A stretch of 22,769 nucleotides of DNA from Sphaerosporella brunnea (GCA_008704415.1 VXIS01000516.1:1-22769), one strand, 5' to 3'. Shown: positions 1-7,854, counted from the first letter of the stretch. Made by a program: numbers and translations. The notes: generated from the sequence alone by a model not told the origin.

Positions 1-149
1 AAGTAGTCAGCTAGGAGAATAGAATAGAGTCTGCATAGTGATCGCCTCGAGGGCACGTGATAGCCGGGTCGCTCCGGATCATAGTAGCTAGCTTGAGTGA
101 CGCTATGGAAGAACTCGGAGATCGGGTGCCTCAGGTAGGACGCTACCTG

Positions 150-205
150 GGAAGAGCATCCGGTTTGGAGATAACAATAGTATAGGCTATTGTTAGAGCT
201 CTTCC
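150..205. repeat. Nested hairpin
   Basis: Outer arms GGAAGAGC (150-157) and GCTCTTCC (198-205) enclose perfect inner arms AACAATAG (173-180) and CTATTGTT (187-194) with a 6-nt loop. A further short inverted pair, CAGGTAG and CTACCTG, lies just to the left near 133-149. Function unknown; possibly the ends of a decayed mobile element. Confidence 0.5.
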
Positions 206-455
206 GAGATATCTTCGTTGACCTGCCTGTTCCAGGAACTAGCCTGACGATCGGAGGGGTCAGGAGTGATCAACCGGAAGGCGTAGAGCCAAAAAAGGGA
301 AGAATCACTCGGCCTAGAACCTCCATAGTAAGTGTGGTTGTTGCGTAGGGCATGCGACGCAGAAGATCGGGAGATGGGGCCAATAGGGCTGAGCATCTTC
401 CTGCAACACGGGAATACAACGCTTACGGAGCGGGGTATCCGGGTGCGACCCATGT

Positions 456-493
456 CTATGACTCATGATTTGGAATCAAAGAGTGAGTCATAG
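456..493. repeat. Inverted repeat containing two TGACTCA boxes
   Basis: CTATGACTCA (456-465) and TGAGTCATAG (484-493) are perfect 10-bp inverted copies separated by 18 nt. Each contains the Gcn4/AP-1-type heptamer TGACTCA. The same heptamer occurs four times in each copia LTR of this window, so this may be a remnant of LTR-like regulatory DNA. That link is an inference. Confidence 0.45.
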
Positions 494-1710
494 GAAGGTG
501 GGGCGATCTCTGTGCGCGCCTTGACGCCTGCAGTCGTAGAGACTGTCAGAAAGCCAGCAAGGAGTAAAGGCTGAGTATTACTCAGGGAGACGGTAGTCTC
601 TGGAGCGGCGTTCTACTATAAGTAGGATTGCTTCCGCCGAGAGAACCCCTTTATCTTCAGCAACAAGAATCATTAGTGTCCACCCGACAAGATAGCCCTT
701 AAAATTCTATTGTTTAGGATTTTGCCTTGCTTTTCCCCAAGGTCACGAGTTCAATTCCACGACACTCTGGTAGACAGAGCCTCGTTACAGTATGAATACT
801 TACTCCAGTTTCCGAAAATACGTTGCATCAATTCCATTTTCAGAGCGCCAGAATCTTGGGGCTCCGCATCTTGGGACTCGGCAATGGGGTTGGGGTCAGT
901 CATATTGAAGTGCAACGCACCCAGTTGAGGCCGGTGTAATGGTAGAAGAAAGGAAGAAAGGAGGCTATCTACCGCCCCCGCACCTTATATGCTCTTCTCG
1001 CCTCCCTTTCGTGCACTCAACCCTAGATCCAAACTCATAACGCATCACTCCGAGTACCCGGGCCTGATCGCCGCCTAATCAGATCCGTCCCGGGATATCT
1101 TGTCTCGTCCCGAAAAAACATTTGTCTCGCTTGTCATTTCGGCCCGAGAAGAGTACCCGGGATATCTCGGCTCGTGCCCAACACTATTCAAGAGCCCTCT
1201 GAAAGAGGCTGCTTCATAAGCCCGAAAGCTTATATTCTCTTCAAAAATCCAGGATGACAAACAGAGCTGAAAAATATTGGCGTTAAATTCGAGCCGTGGC
1301 TGCTTGCTTCCAAATGAGGAGGGGCATACTGCTACTCACGCGACCACTCACGCCCACCAACCGGAGCAGCATCTAGGTGTCCCTAACCATACCTGATCAC
1401 TGCTAAATTTGAATATCATCTCAAGCCTCCAACTACAATAGACAAGACTTTTGCCTCTTTTAAGGAGGGATACGATAGGCCTTTTTTTTCATCAGCCTGG
1501 CTACAATGCCCAAATTCTTGATCATCATCCATTTTTCATACCCACACAACATCTCATGCAGCCTGCCGGGCAATTGGTCAAAAAGCCAAACCAGCTTTTC
1601 GATTGGTCCAAAACAGCCCAATGTAGCCTAACATAGCCAGCACCCACAAAGCCGTACCCGTACCAGCGTCTCCAATTCTCAGTACTACATCTATGTTTCC
1701 AACTTGGGGC

Positions 1711-2011
1711 CAGTGTTCCTCACGGGCCGGGGCGGCCTGCCGGTCGGCCTGGACGGTCTACCGAAGTCCAGTTCATTCCACTCTTCTTGGTGGACTGCGA
1801 TGACCCAGTCCGGGATCTCCAGCGGACTGGACGGCGTGGTCCAAATTTCCGTGGACTGGGTATCCAGTCGACTGGATCGCCTGCAGGCCGTCCAGTCCTT
1901 AACCCTCCAAGCACTGATTGGTCCAGAGCAGCCTCTCGGACTGGACTGCATCATGTAGTCCAGGTCCAGTCCGCGCTCAGGACTGGTCAGACTGGACTGT
2001 GAGGAACACTG
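1711..2011. mobile_element. hAT-type miniature inverted-repeat element, 301 bp
   Basis: Ends are inverted copies beginning CAGTGTTCCTCAC; the first 18 bp of each end agree at 16 positions. It is flanked by the perfect 8-bp direct repeat CTTGGGGC (1703-1710 and 2012-2019), the target-duplication length of hAT transposons. The inside has no transposase; it is filled with CCAGTCC/GGACTGG, seven exact copies in both orientations, the kind of subterminal repeat that hAT transposases bind in known families. Open frames across it on both strands are chance. It ends about 225 bp before the start codon of the first zinc-cluster-like gene, so it lies in that gene's likely promoter. Confidence 0.9.
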
Positions 2012-2236
2012 CTTGGGGCTAGCATTTAGAAGCGAAAAATGCAAGTGCAGAAAATAACTAAATCTTACTCAAAAGAGAAATTTTCCAGGTGCAACTCACC
2101 AAAGCAAGAAAGTCTTGTCCTTTTGCATTTTTCATTTTTAAATGCGGGCTCCAAGCAACCGTTACCGCGCCGCTATGCTTCATCTTTCGTGTCTTCATCA
2201 CCATCTCCTACCTACCATCTGCCATCTCCGTCACCC

Positions 2237-3181
2237 ATGCCTCCAAAATTCAATCCGTTAGCTTGTCTCCCCACCCCTTTCAAAGAATGTACGAAGCCCA
2301 TGGTCAGTCTAGATGCCTTTCTAGCTGCTTTAGAGCATCCCTACGACCAAGGTTACGAAATTGGCCTTGCAATTGGGGAGGCCAAACACTTACAGAAAGT
2401 CAATGGCGACGAGAAGGGTGGCGAACTGGTTACGGAACCGCACACAGAATCTGTCACCGAGCCTGAGGCCCAGCAATCAACCACACCGTTTGATCTGAGC
2501 GGCTTTTCAGATCTCGTAGTCTTGAACCATGAGCTAGATACCGAGCTTGTCGATCAGTCAGATATCATCGCCGGCGATACCAGGACGGACACCAATCTTG
2601 TTGGTCAGTCAGCTATCATCCACAACAACACCAAGCCAAACACCGATATTGTCGATCAGTCAGCTATTGTCTTTGATGGCGAGTTATATACCAACCTTTA
2701 CAATCGTTTAAAAATCAGCTCCAACAATACCGAGCCTTCCAAGACCGCCAGCAAGCAGACTGAAGCAGAGTCTGAAAGGGAAACCGAGGAAAGAGGCGAC
2801 AAGATCGTAGAACGGAAGGCCACGCGCCATGTCAAGGTCTGGGTCGACGCCAGAAAGCCTCCATCCTCTGGGGACTTCAACCAAAAAATAGACTGGCGTC
2901 GGTTCCGCCCTGGGAAACGCAAGAAGCTAGTCGAGGAGAAGGCTACCCGTGACGAGAACCCTTTAACACTTGCTGCTTTGAAGAGGGCATATTTCCTTGA
3001 GCAAGAGAGGATGGCGAACCACCAGGCTATCACTGCCTATAGGCCTGCGGGGCCCTGCCAGATATGTAGGTTGAAGGGGTTGGTGTGTATAGTACCTGAT
3101 GCAGCTGCAGGTGGGAGGAACTGTTGGGTAGGAAGGTCGTGTGCTGAGTGCATGGGCGAAGGCAAACGATGCACTGATTAA
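2237..3181 (+). CDS. Zinc-cluster-like cysteine-rich protein, paralog 1
   Basis: A 314-residue protein with no family I can name. Near the N-terminus is a glycine-every-fourth-residue helix after Tyr36 (Gly39, Gly43, Gly47). The middle (about 101-151) holds three 17-residue tandem repeats containing VDQS or VGQS, followed by a charged, probably disordered stretch. A basic region (about 215-235) precedes an LAALKRAYFL block and a C-terminal module C274-X2-C277-X6-C284-X11-C296-X5-C302-X2-C305-X6-C312. The two CX2CX6C halves match the fungal Zn(II)2Cys6 pattern, but the linker between them is 17 residues rather than the usual 5-12, and the module is at the C-terminus. No signal peptide or membrane segment is visible. 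I chose the ATG at 2237 because the downstream paralog starts with the same MPP; the frame is open 66 codons further upstream to an ATG at 2039. A DNA- or metal-binding role is inference. Confidence 0.75.
   Translation: MPPKFNPLACLPTPFKECTKPMVSLDAFLAALEHPYDQGYEIGLAIGEAKHLQKVNGDEKGGELVTEPHTESVTEPEAQQSTTPFDLSGFSDLVVLNHELDTELVDQSDIIAGDTRTDTNLVGQSAIIHNNTKPNTDIVDQSAIVFDGELYTNLYNRLKISSNNTEPSKTASKQTEAESERETEERGDKIVERKATRHVKVWVDARKPPSSGDFNQKIDWRRFRPGKRKKLVEEKATRDENPLTLAALKRAYFLEQERMANHQAITAYRPAGPCQICRLKGLVCIVPDAAAGGRNCWVGRSCAECMGEGKRCTD
2537..2689 (+). repeat. 51-bp coding tandem repeat, 3 copies
   Basis: Copies at 2537-2587, 2588-2638 and 2639-2689 each encode 17 residues with a conserved core of Thr, Val, (Asp/Gly)QS and Ile; a partial fourth copy may follow. 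The unit is a multiple of three, so copy-number change would keep the frame of paralog 1. Confidence 0.75.
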
Positions 3182-3605
3182 GGGAGAAAACTTTATATAT
3201 CATTATTTTTACTGAACAGTTAATGGATTTTTGTTTTGACAGCTTTTATGCCCTGTACCCCCAAAGATAGCAAATCAGTATTGATTTTATACTGCTGACA
3301 CCAGAATCTTTCTCGTGATCTGGTAACATTAGGCTAGGCAAGTATGGGCATGATGTTTTCCATCCTGGCTTCCCTACATTAGCAATGGGTACCACCTAAG
3401 CCACCCAACCTGCCTTACTTACGTATATCACCTGCATTACCTCCATTACTGTTACCATCACCTACGCATCTCCTCTTTCATCTCCACTACAGTTACCATC
3501 ACCATAACCTACGCGTCTCCTCACTACCATTGCCATCACCATCACCTACGTGTCTCCTCAATCACCTCCACTACTATTATAAACACCATCACTTCCCTTA
3601 TTGCC
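3182..3605. other. Spacer between the two paralogs
   Basis: Contains the 3' flank of paralog 1 (TATATATCATTATT soon after the stop) and the promoter or leader of paralog 2. The right half is pyrimidine- and CA-rich. A TATTATAAA motif lies at 3575-3583, only about 25 nt before the start codon, so it may belong to the leader rather than be a TATA box. No open frame of note. Confidence 0.6.
3452..3575 (+). repeat. Leader minisatellite, about 3 copies of 37-46 bp
   Basis: Three imperfect units start with TTACCATCACC or TTGCCATCACC at about 3452, 3493 and 3530, and each carries CCTACG(C/T)(A/G)TCTCCT. The end of the last unit resembles the CA-rich sequence just before the start codon of paralog 1, suggesting that leader and gene were duplicated together. 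Confidence 0.6.
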
Positions 3606-4601
3606 ATGCCTCCATTCGTCACCGAACCCAGTCCTAGTCCTGTTTGCTACACCGAGCCAGAGGTGCAAGTTATTCGCGAGTATGAATACGAGAGGGGTCG
3701 GCGGCAGGGACATAGGGAAAGAAATGCCCAATGGTTGGCAGAGGGGCATGCCGCGGGTCAGGATGGCTGCCATTGCAGTCAAAAAGCTGGGTCATCACAT
3801 GTTGCGCCATCGGTGCCCGTCACTGCGTCTGTTACGCCAACCGCGTCCGTTAGGTCAACAGCATCTGTTACGCCGACCGCGTCTTTGAGGTCGACAGCGT
3901 CTGTTACGCCGACCGCGTCCTTTAGGTTGACAGCGTCTGTTACGCCGAACGCGTTCGTTGGGTCGACAGCGTCTGTTACGCCGACCGCGTCCATTAGGTC
4001 GACAGCGTCTGTTTCGCCGACCGCGTCCTTTAGGTCACCAGCGTCTATTACGCCGACCGCGTTCGTTAGGCCGACCGCATCCGTGACACCAACAGCGTCC
4101 GTTAGGCCGACAGCATCCGTGAGGCCGATAGCGTCCGTTAGACCGACAGCGTCCGTTACGCCAACAGTATCCCTTGCTCCCATTGCCGAGCCTCAAGCCG
4201 GACCCAGTACACGGCCCGGTATCGAATCCAGCTCAACATCATCTTTTGAGCCTGCGTCTGATCCCGCAAAACTACCTGAGAGGCTGGCTCCCAGTTCAGG
4301 AGAGCTAGACCAAGCCCCAAATTGGTCCACACTTTCTACTCGGGAGCGTAAAGCAGAGGTGGAGAGAAATAGGCAAAATGGCCTTAAGCTTGCTGCCCTG
4401 AAGAGGGCGTATTTCCTCGGCAAGGAAACAATGTGTGGCCATAAGGCCGTCACAATATACCGGCCGCGTGGGCCCTGTCGATGGTGCAAACAACGGGGGA
4501 AAGCCTGCATTGTTCCTCATCCACAGGCAGGCCGTCAGAATTGCTGGGGAAGTAAGTCGTGTGCAGAATGCCTGGGACAAGCCATCAAGTGCCACAGATA
4601 A
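3606..4601 (+). CDS. Zinc-cluster-like cysteine-rich protein, paralog 2
   Basis: A 331-residue paralog of the gene at 2237, same strand, 424 bp downstream. The N-terminus again has Tyr-X2-Gly (Tyr28, Gly31) followed by glycines in a four-residue register (31, 35, 47, 51), a pattern like the GX3 helices of Yae1/Lto1-type proteins; homology to those is not shown. Residues 73-192 are about 20 copies of a six-residue unit close to TASV(T/R)P, so the middle is rich in Thr, Ala, Ser and Pro and surely disordered. After a Ser/Pro-rich stretch come LAALKRAYFLGKE and the cysteine module C291-X2-C294-X6-C301-X11-C313-X5-C319-X2-C322-X6-C329, identical in spacing to paralog 1. The middle repeats of the two proteins are unrelated while the ends are conserved. 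No signal peptide or membrane segment. Nuclear or metal-binding function is inferred only. Confidence 0.78.
   Translation: MPPFVTEPSPSPVCYTEPEVQVIREYEYERGRRQGHRERNAQWLAEGHAAGQDGCHCSQKAGSSHVAPSVPVTASVTPTASVRSTASVTPTASLRSTASVTPTASFRLTASVTPNAFVGSTASVTPTASIRSTASVSPTASFRSPASITPTAFVRPTASVTPTASVRPTASVRPIASVRPTASVTPTVSLAPIAEPQAGPSTRPGIESSSTSSFEPASDPAKLPERLAPSSGELDQAPNWSTLSTRERKAEVERNRQNGLKLAALKRAYFLGKETMCGHKAVTIYRPRGPCRWCKQRGKACIVPHPQAGRQNCWGSKSCAECLGQAIKCHR
3822..4181 (+). repeat. 18-bp coding VNTR, about 20 units
   Basis: Twenty 18-bp units encode TASV(T/R)(P/S) variants. In the first two thirds the units alternate between a GTTACGCCGACC-type and a TTTAGGTCGACA-type, giving a 36-bp higher-order period; in the last third the GTTAGGCCGACA form dominates. 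The array is also open on the opposite strand, so the antisense frame there is a by-product of the 18-bp period. Confidence 0.9.
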
Positions 4602-5040
4602 TGTTGGAAAAGGATCTCGGGTGGAGCTTGTGGGTCTGGATTTGTTTTTCTTACAGCCGTTCCAAGAACTCTAGGCCAGACAGGAAATTTTCGGCAGTTG
4701 TGTTAGCGCAAATTTATACTTTTTGATTGGGTCAAATTTCTCTGGTTCGGTGTGATAGGTGTGATGAACGGGAACGGTGGAGGGCAGACTTCGCATGAGC
4801 CAGCATGATTTCGTTCCCTCGCCGAGATTCAGTTTCGGCAACCCTAAGACCACTAAATACCACTTCGCCGGAAGACGGAGCCACAACCACAACGACAGCA
4901 GGAGCACTTATGGGCTTCGTCCAAGATAATGCCTTCGGAGACGAGACACTGGCCCTCAAATCTACGAGGATCATGGCCATACTGGCGGAGATGATCCCCA
5001 TTGGCAAAATCGAGCGCACTGCAATGACGCGGACGGAGTA
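4602..5040. other. Spacer between paralog 2 and the LINE fragment
   Basis: No recognised gene. A 78-codon frame at 4805-5041 begins with ATG and resembles nothing I know. It runs up to the start of the LINE RNase H similarity and may be flanking host DNA or an unrecognised part of a truncated element. Confidence 0.4.
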
Positions 5041-6140
5041 GCGACTTCAGCATAACACCGCTATACTGAGATGGGTCTCGGCTGGACAACGGCAACGGTG
5101 GCTATTCAGCGGTTATCCGGATCGACGCGGCGCTAGACAAGGGGAAACAGACCTCGGCCTTTAACGGCGACAACAAAGAAGCGTATGACGCCGAGATGTT
5201 CGGCATTGTCGCCGGCCTCGAGCTTGCACTTGACATGCTTGCAACCAAAACCAGCCTGACCGGCCGCATTCGGCTCTTCACAGATGCTTAAGCGGCGCTC
5301 AACCGACTGCAACATAGCCTACCTGGCCCCGGCCAGTGGCTAGTTCCAGGCATCGCTCGAGCTGAAGCTAGAATACAGGGACACAGGTGGCAGGTGGAGT
5401 ATCGTTGGGTGCTCGGACACAAAGACGTCCCTGGAAATGAACGAGCAGCCAAGGAGGCAGCTACCAACCGCAGCAAACCTTTGCCAGACGAGGTACTCAC
5501 TACAGCCTCGCTTGCAACGATCAACCGGCGGATCAGCCAAACCAAGACGTACTATAAACGACGCTGCAAGGCGGACCAAACCATGGCTAAAGCCCCCAAG
5601 AGGCTTGCCACCCGCTTCTACCAGCTGAGACTAAACAAGGCCCCGACGGCACCCTACCTACTCTGGACTGGTAGACAAAAGTACGATCTCTGCTGGTGGT
5701 GCGGACGAGGCGCCAAGCAAGCTCGCAGCCACCTCTTGAAGTTTTGCAAGCGATGGAAGGCGGAGCAAAAAGTGCTCCGGAAGGCGGTCAGAGAGGCCAC
5801 CAAGGATGGCGGCAAGATGCGGCGATGGCCAACTACGCCGGTGGCAGACCTATTGGCAGATGACAGGTGCACAGGACCGATTCTGGATTTCCTCCGCACG
5901 ACTAAAGTAGGATGCTGGCCCAGCTAGGGCATCATGTTTGGGACATAACGATTTTCCTTGGCACGCTATATACTTGGTGCGATTTCCTTAGTTCTTTTCC
6001 TTTGTCCTTTTCCTTAGGAGGGCTGCAGGCCCCGGTAGTGGAGCTTTTGTATCCTGAGGGTAGCACAGTCTTTCCTTTTCACACTGTATGTCATGGCCGC
6101 AAGTGGCCAACTACATTATAATCAAAACAAAACAAACAAA
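5041..6140 (+). mobile_element. LINE fragment A (Tad1-like), 3' end only
   Basis: A 5'-truncated non-LTR retrotransposon on the + strand. It keeps the RNase H domain, the C-terminal zinc knuckle, a pyrimidine-rich 3' UTR stretch (about 5985-6018) and an A-rich tail ending ATCAAAACAAAACAAACAAA (6121-6140). The left limit is set where similarity to LINE fragment B begins (GC-ACTTCAGCA) and is approximate. Relative to fragment B it lacks about 27 nt shortly before the first RNase H aspartate. Confidence 0.75.
5064..5927 (+). pseudogene. LINE ORF2 remnant: RNase H plus CCHC knuckle
   Basis: One frame carries the ribonuclease H motifs in order: a DGS aspartate (5070), YDAEMFGI with the glutamate, LFTDA with the second aspartate (5283), and VLGHKDVPGNERA. 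A C-terminal part follows with RFYQLRLNKAPTAPYL and a CWWC...HLLKFC zinc knuckle. Two stops break it: TGA at 5067-5069 just before DGS, and TAA at 5289-5291 where relatives have Gln. From 5292 to the TAG at 5925-5927 the frame is open. In an intact LINE this domain would degrade RNA in the RNA:DNA hybrid after target-primed reverse transcription. The same architecture is seen in the LINE at the right end, with clearly diverged sequence, so they are different subfamilies. Confidence 0.8.
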
Positions 6141-7177
6141 GCCACTTCAGCAATTTGGCACCAGCAGCCGACAAACGAGGTAACCGCTATATACTCAGAT
6201 GGTTCACTCCTGGACAACGCGCACTGCGCCTACGTGGCCATGCAGGGTGGTCAATAGCCCGGCCGGTTGCCAGGTCAAATGGGGCCCCATGGAGTGGGTC
6301 AGGTCGGGCGGTGAGGTGGCAAGTCCGACAGGTTCGGACCGGCATAAGAAAAACCTGGATATCTGATAGGTGCATGCCGGTGCCTGGTATCTTGAATCAA
6401 GGTTGGGTCAGCCATTGTGCCGAACGCAGGGCGTATGCTGAGTGGCTTGGAACAGCGGGGTGCGAAGATGGAGGGGTATCTGGAGGTCCTTCAGGTTGTT
6501 GAATCTGTATCTCACGTTCGTGTTTCTTTCCTTGATGTATGTATAAGCAAAAAACTACAGATGCCTCGCAGGCCCGCCGTGCGCCGTGTACTTTTGGGCC
6601 TGGCGGGTGCTCATAGGTGCCTGGGTCTCGATCCAAAAAGCCTGGTTCAAACGGGCCGTGATTTCAAAAGCCTGTTGAATGATGAGGTCCAGAGAGGAGA
6701 TAAAGCTTGGTTCTTCTCCGACGCCGGAGGGCGAGCGTCAGGCCTTTATATACAGCGCCGCGTGGGTAAAATACCAGGAAAAGGACAACTATCAAACTAC
6801 GGAAACCGGAAAACGGCAAAACAATGGAAACAAGATCAAGAATCCAGACCTACAGTTCTCCACCTGAGTTCTCCACCCAACAGTCCTTTTTCAACAAAGC
6901 CCGTTTCTATCAGTCCCGTTCAGCCCGCACTCAAAGCCGGACTGGCCGGACTGTTGACAGCCCTGCGGCCACGACACAAAACGAAAACGGTACGTAGAGC
7001 TGCATCGCTCAATTTATTGGCAAGAACAAGAGGTCATATGACGCTGAGCTTTTCGGGATTGCCGCCGGACTGGACATGACCACCCAGAACTCCATAGCGA
7101 GGTTCAACCCTGCCAGTTGCGTCCGCATCTTCACAGATGCGCAGGCAGCCTTCAAGCGGCCGAATACACTACCACAC
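6141..7177 (+). pseudogene. RNase H remnant of LINE fragment B, interrupted
   Basis: The left block (34 codons, 6141-6242) ends with IYSDGSLLDNAHCAYVAM, containing the first RNase H aspartate. The right block reads SYDAELFGIAAGLDM and RIFTDAQAAFKR, containing the catalytic glutamate and second aspartate. If the 723-bp insert and one target-duplication copy are disregarded, both blocks lie in one frame, broken only by TAG at 6995-6997. Downstream RNase H motifs and the zinc knuckle are missing, so the copy is truncated at both ends and non-functional. Confidence 0.7.
6243..6965. mobile_element. hAT-like non-autonomous element, 723 bp
   Basis: The ends are inverted copies beginning CAGGG; the first 25 bp agree at 20 positions and four of the five mismatches are transitions. 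Flanking 8-mers TGGCCATG (6235-6242) and CGGCCACG (6966-6973) form an 8-bp target duplication with two C-to-T differences, both in CpG context. It interrupts the RNase H frame of LINE fragment B. No transposase domain can be read inside; long open frames across it (for example 6417-7079) show no motif. Confidence 0.85.
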
Positions 7178-7180
7178 TAC

Positions 7181-7662
7181 CGACCAACAGCATGAACTAA
7201 GGTTGCAAATAAATTGTGGTAGTAAGCACTTGAACTTCAACTTCAAAGCGCATCACGAGAAAAGCCTTTAAACCTTTGCGAGCAGGTATTTTTTTGCAAA
7301 ATGGGGGGTCTATTTTGTGGGCCAGTTACACTCTCAATAACTTGCCCCTCCTATTTTGGTCTTGGTACAAATACACTCCCTCCTGTCCGTCCTCGCCAGG
7401 CCAACTGTGCATTTTGCATGCAGGCGAGCCACCTGGATCCCACTGATAGTTTCTGTCTCAGGCGCAGTGGAGTGCAAAAGACAGCGTGCCCTTTTGATCA
7501 GCACCACGTAGGCGGAGGGTTGGAAATTGTGGCTTAGAGTGTGAACTGAGTAATATATTCGATAGATAAGTTTGGGAGCGCGAGTACAGGTACTTGGGAA
7601 ATACGTCAGCCCAAAGAAACATTATTCGCAAAGAAGACGGTAGTGATTACCTTTATTAGCAG
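7181..7662. other. Spacer, no gene seen
   Basis: AT-rich in places, no recognisable domain, motif or repeat. A 78-codon frame at 7301-7537 has no supporting feature. Confidence 0.5.
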
Positions 7663-7670
7663 GGTGCAGG

Positions 7671-7846
7671 CAGTGTTCCTAATAGCCTGCCCAAAAAGCC
7701 CAGCTGTGCCGGTGAGCTGCCAAAAGGTAACAGCCTGGCTGTTTTAAATCACGACGGGCTGGCTGCCGGGCTGCCGGGCTGCAGCCCAAACTGCCTGCCC
7801 ATCTGATCTATCACCCTAACGGGTGGGCTGGCTACAAGGAACACTG
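7671..7846. mobile_element. hAT-type miniature element, 176 bp
   Basis: Terminal inverted repeats CAGTGTTCCTAATAGCC and CAGTGTTCCTTGTAGCC agree at 15 of 17 positions. The flanks carry a perfect 8-bp duplication, GGTGCAGG (7663-7670 and 7847-7854). The first ten bases of the ends are identical to those of the element at 1711, so both may be moved by the same transposase. The inside is rich in GGGCTG/CAGCCC motifs and codes for nothing. Confidence 0.9.
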
Positions 7847-7854
7847 GGTGCAGG

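Larger units (their letters stand above)
1..1710. other. Non-coding left flank, no convincing gene
   Basis: All reading frames here are short, overlap on both strands and show no recognisable domain. The stretch holds a nested hairpin (150-205), a spaced inverted pair of TGACTCA boxes (456-493), a TATA-like palindrome CTACTATAAGTAG near 613, and a degenerate direct repeat around CCCGGGATATCT (1089-1100 and 1156-1167). These could be remnants of LTRs or inverted-repeat elements, but I could not define element ends or target duplications. Confidence 0.5.
6141..7180 (+). mobile_element. LINE fragment B (Tad1-like), split by a hAT element
   Basis: A second truncated LINE piece starts directly after the A-rich tail of fragment A and belongs to the same subfamily, with near-identical sequence around the RNase H start. 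The left part is 6141-6242, the right part 6974 to about 7180; the right end is where similarity fades. Everything between is the hAT element plus one copy of its target duplication. Confidence 0.7.

Noticed and set aside
1691..2044. Overlapping frames on both strands of up to 117 codons
   Set aside because: They run across the miniature hAT element and its CCAGTCC repeats and code for nothing recognisable.
2039..2236. 66-codon N-terminal extension of paralog 1
   Set aside because: Paralog 2 starts with the same MPP at the internal ATG and the extension reads like leader sequence; cannot be excluded without transcripts.
3779..4183. 134-codon antisense frame through the VNTR of paralog 2
   Set aside because: Exists only because the 18-bp unit lacks stops on both strands; no start context or conserved domain.
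6417..7079. 220-codon + strand frame
   Set aside because: It crosses the right end of the hAT element into the LINE in a frame different from the RNase H motifs.
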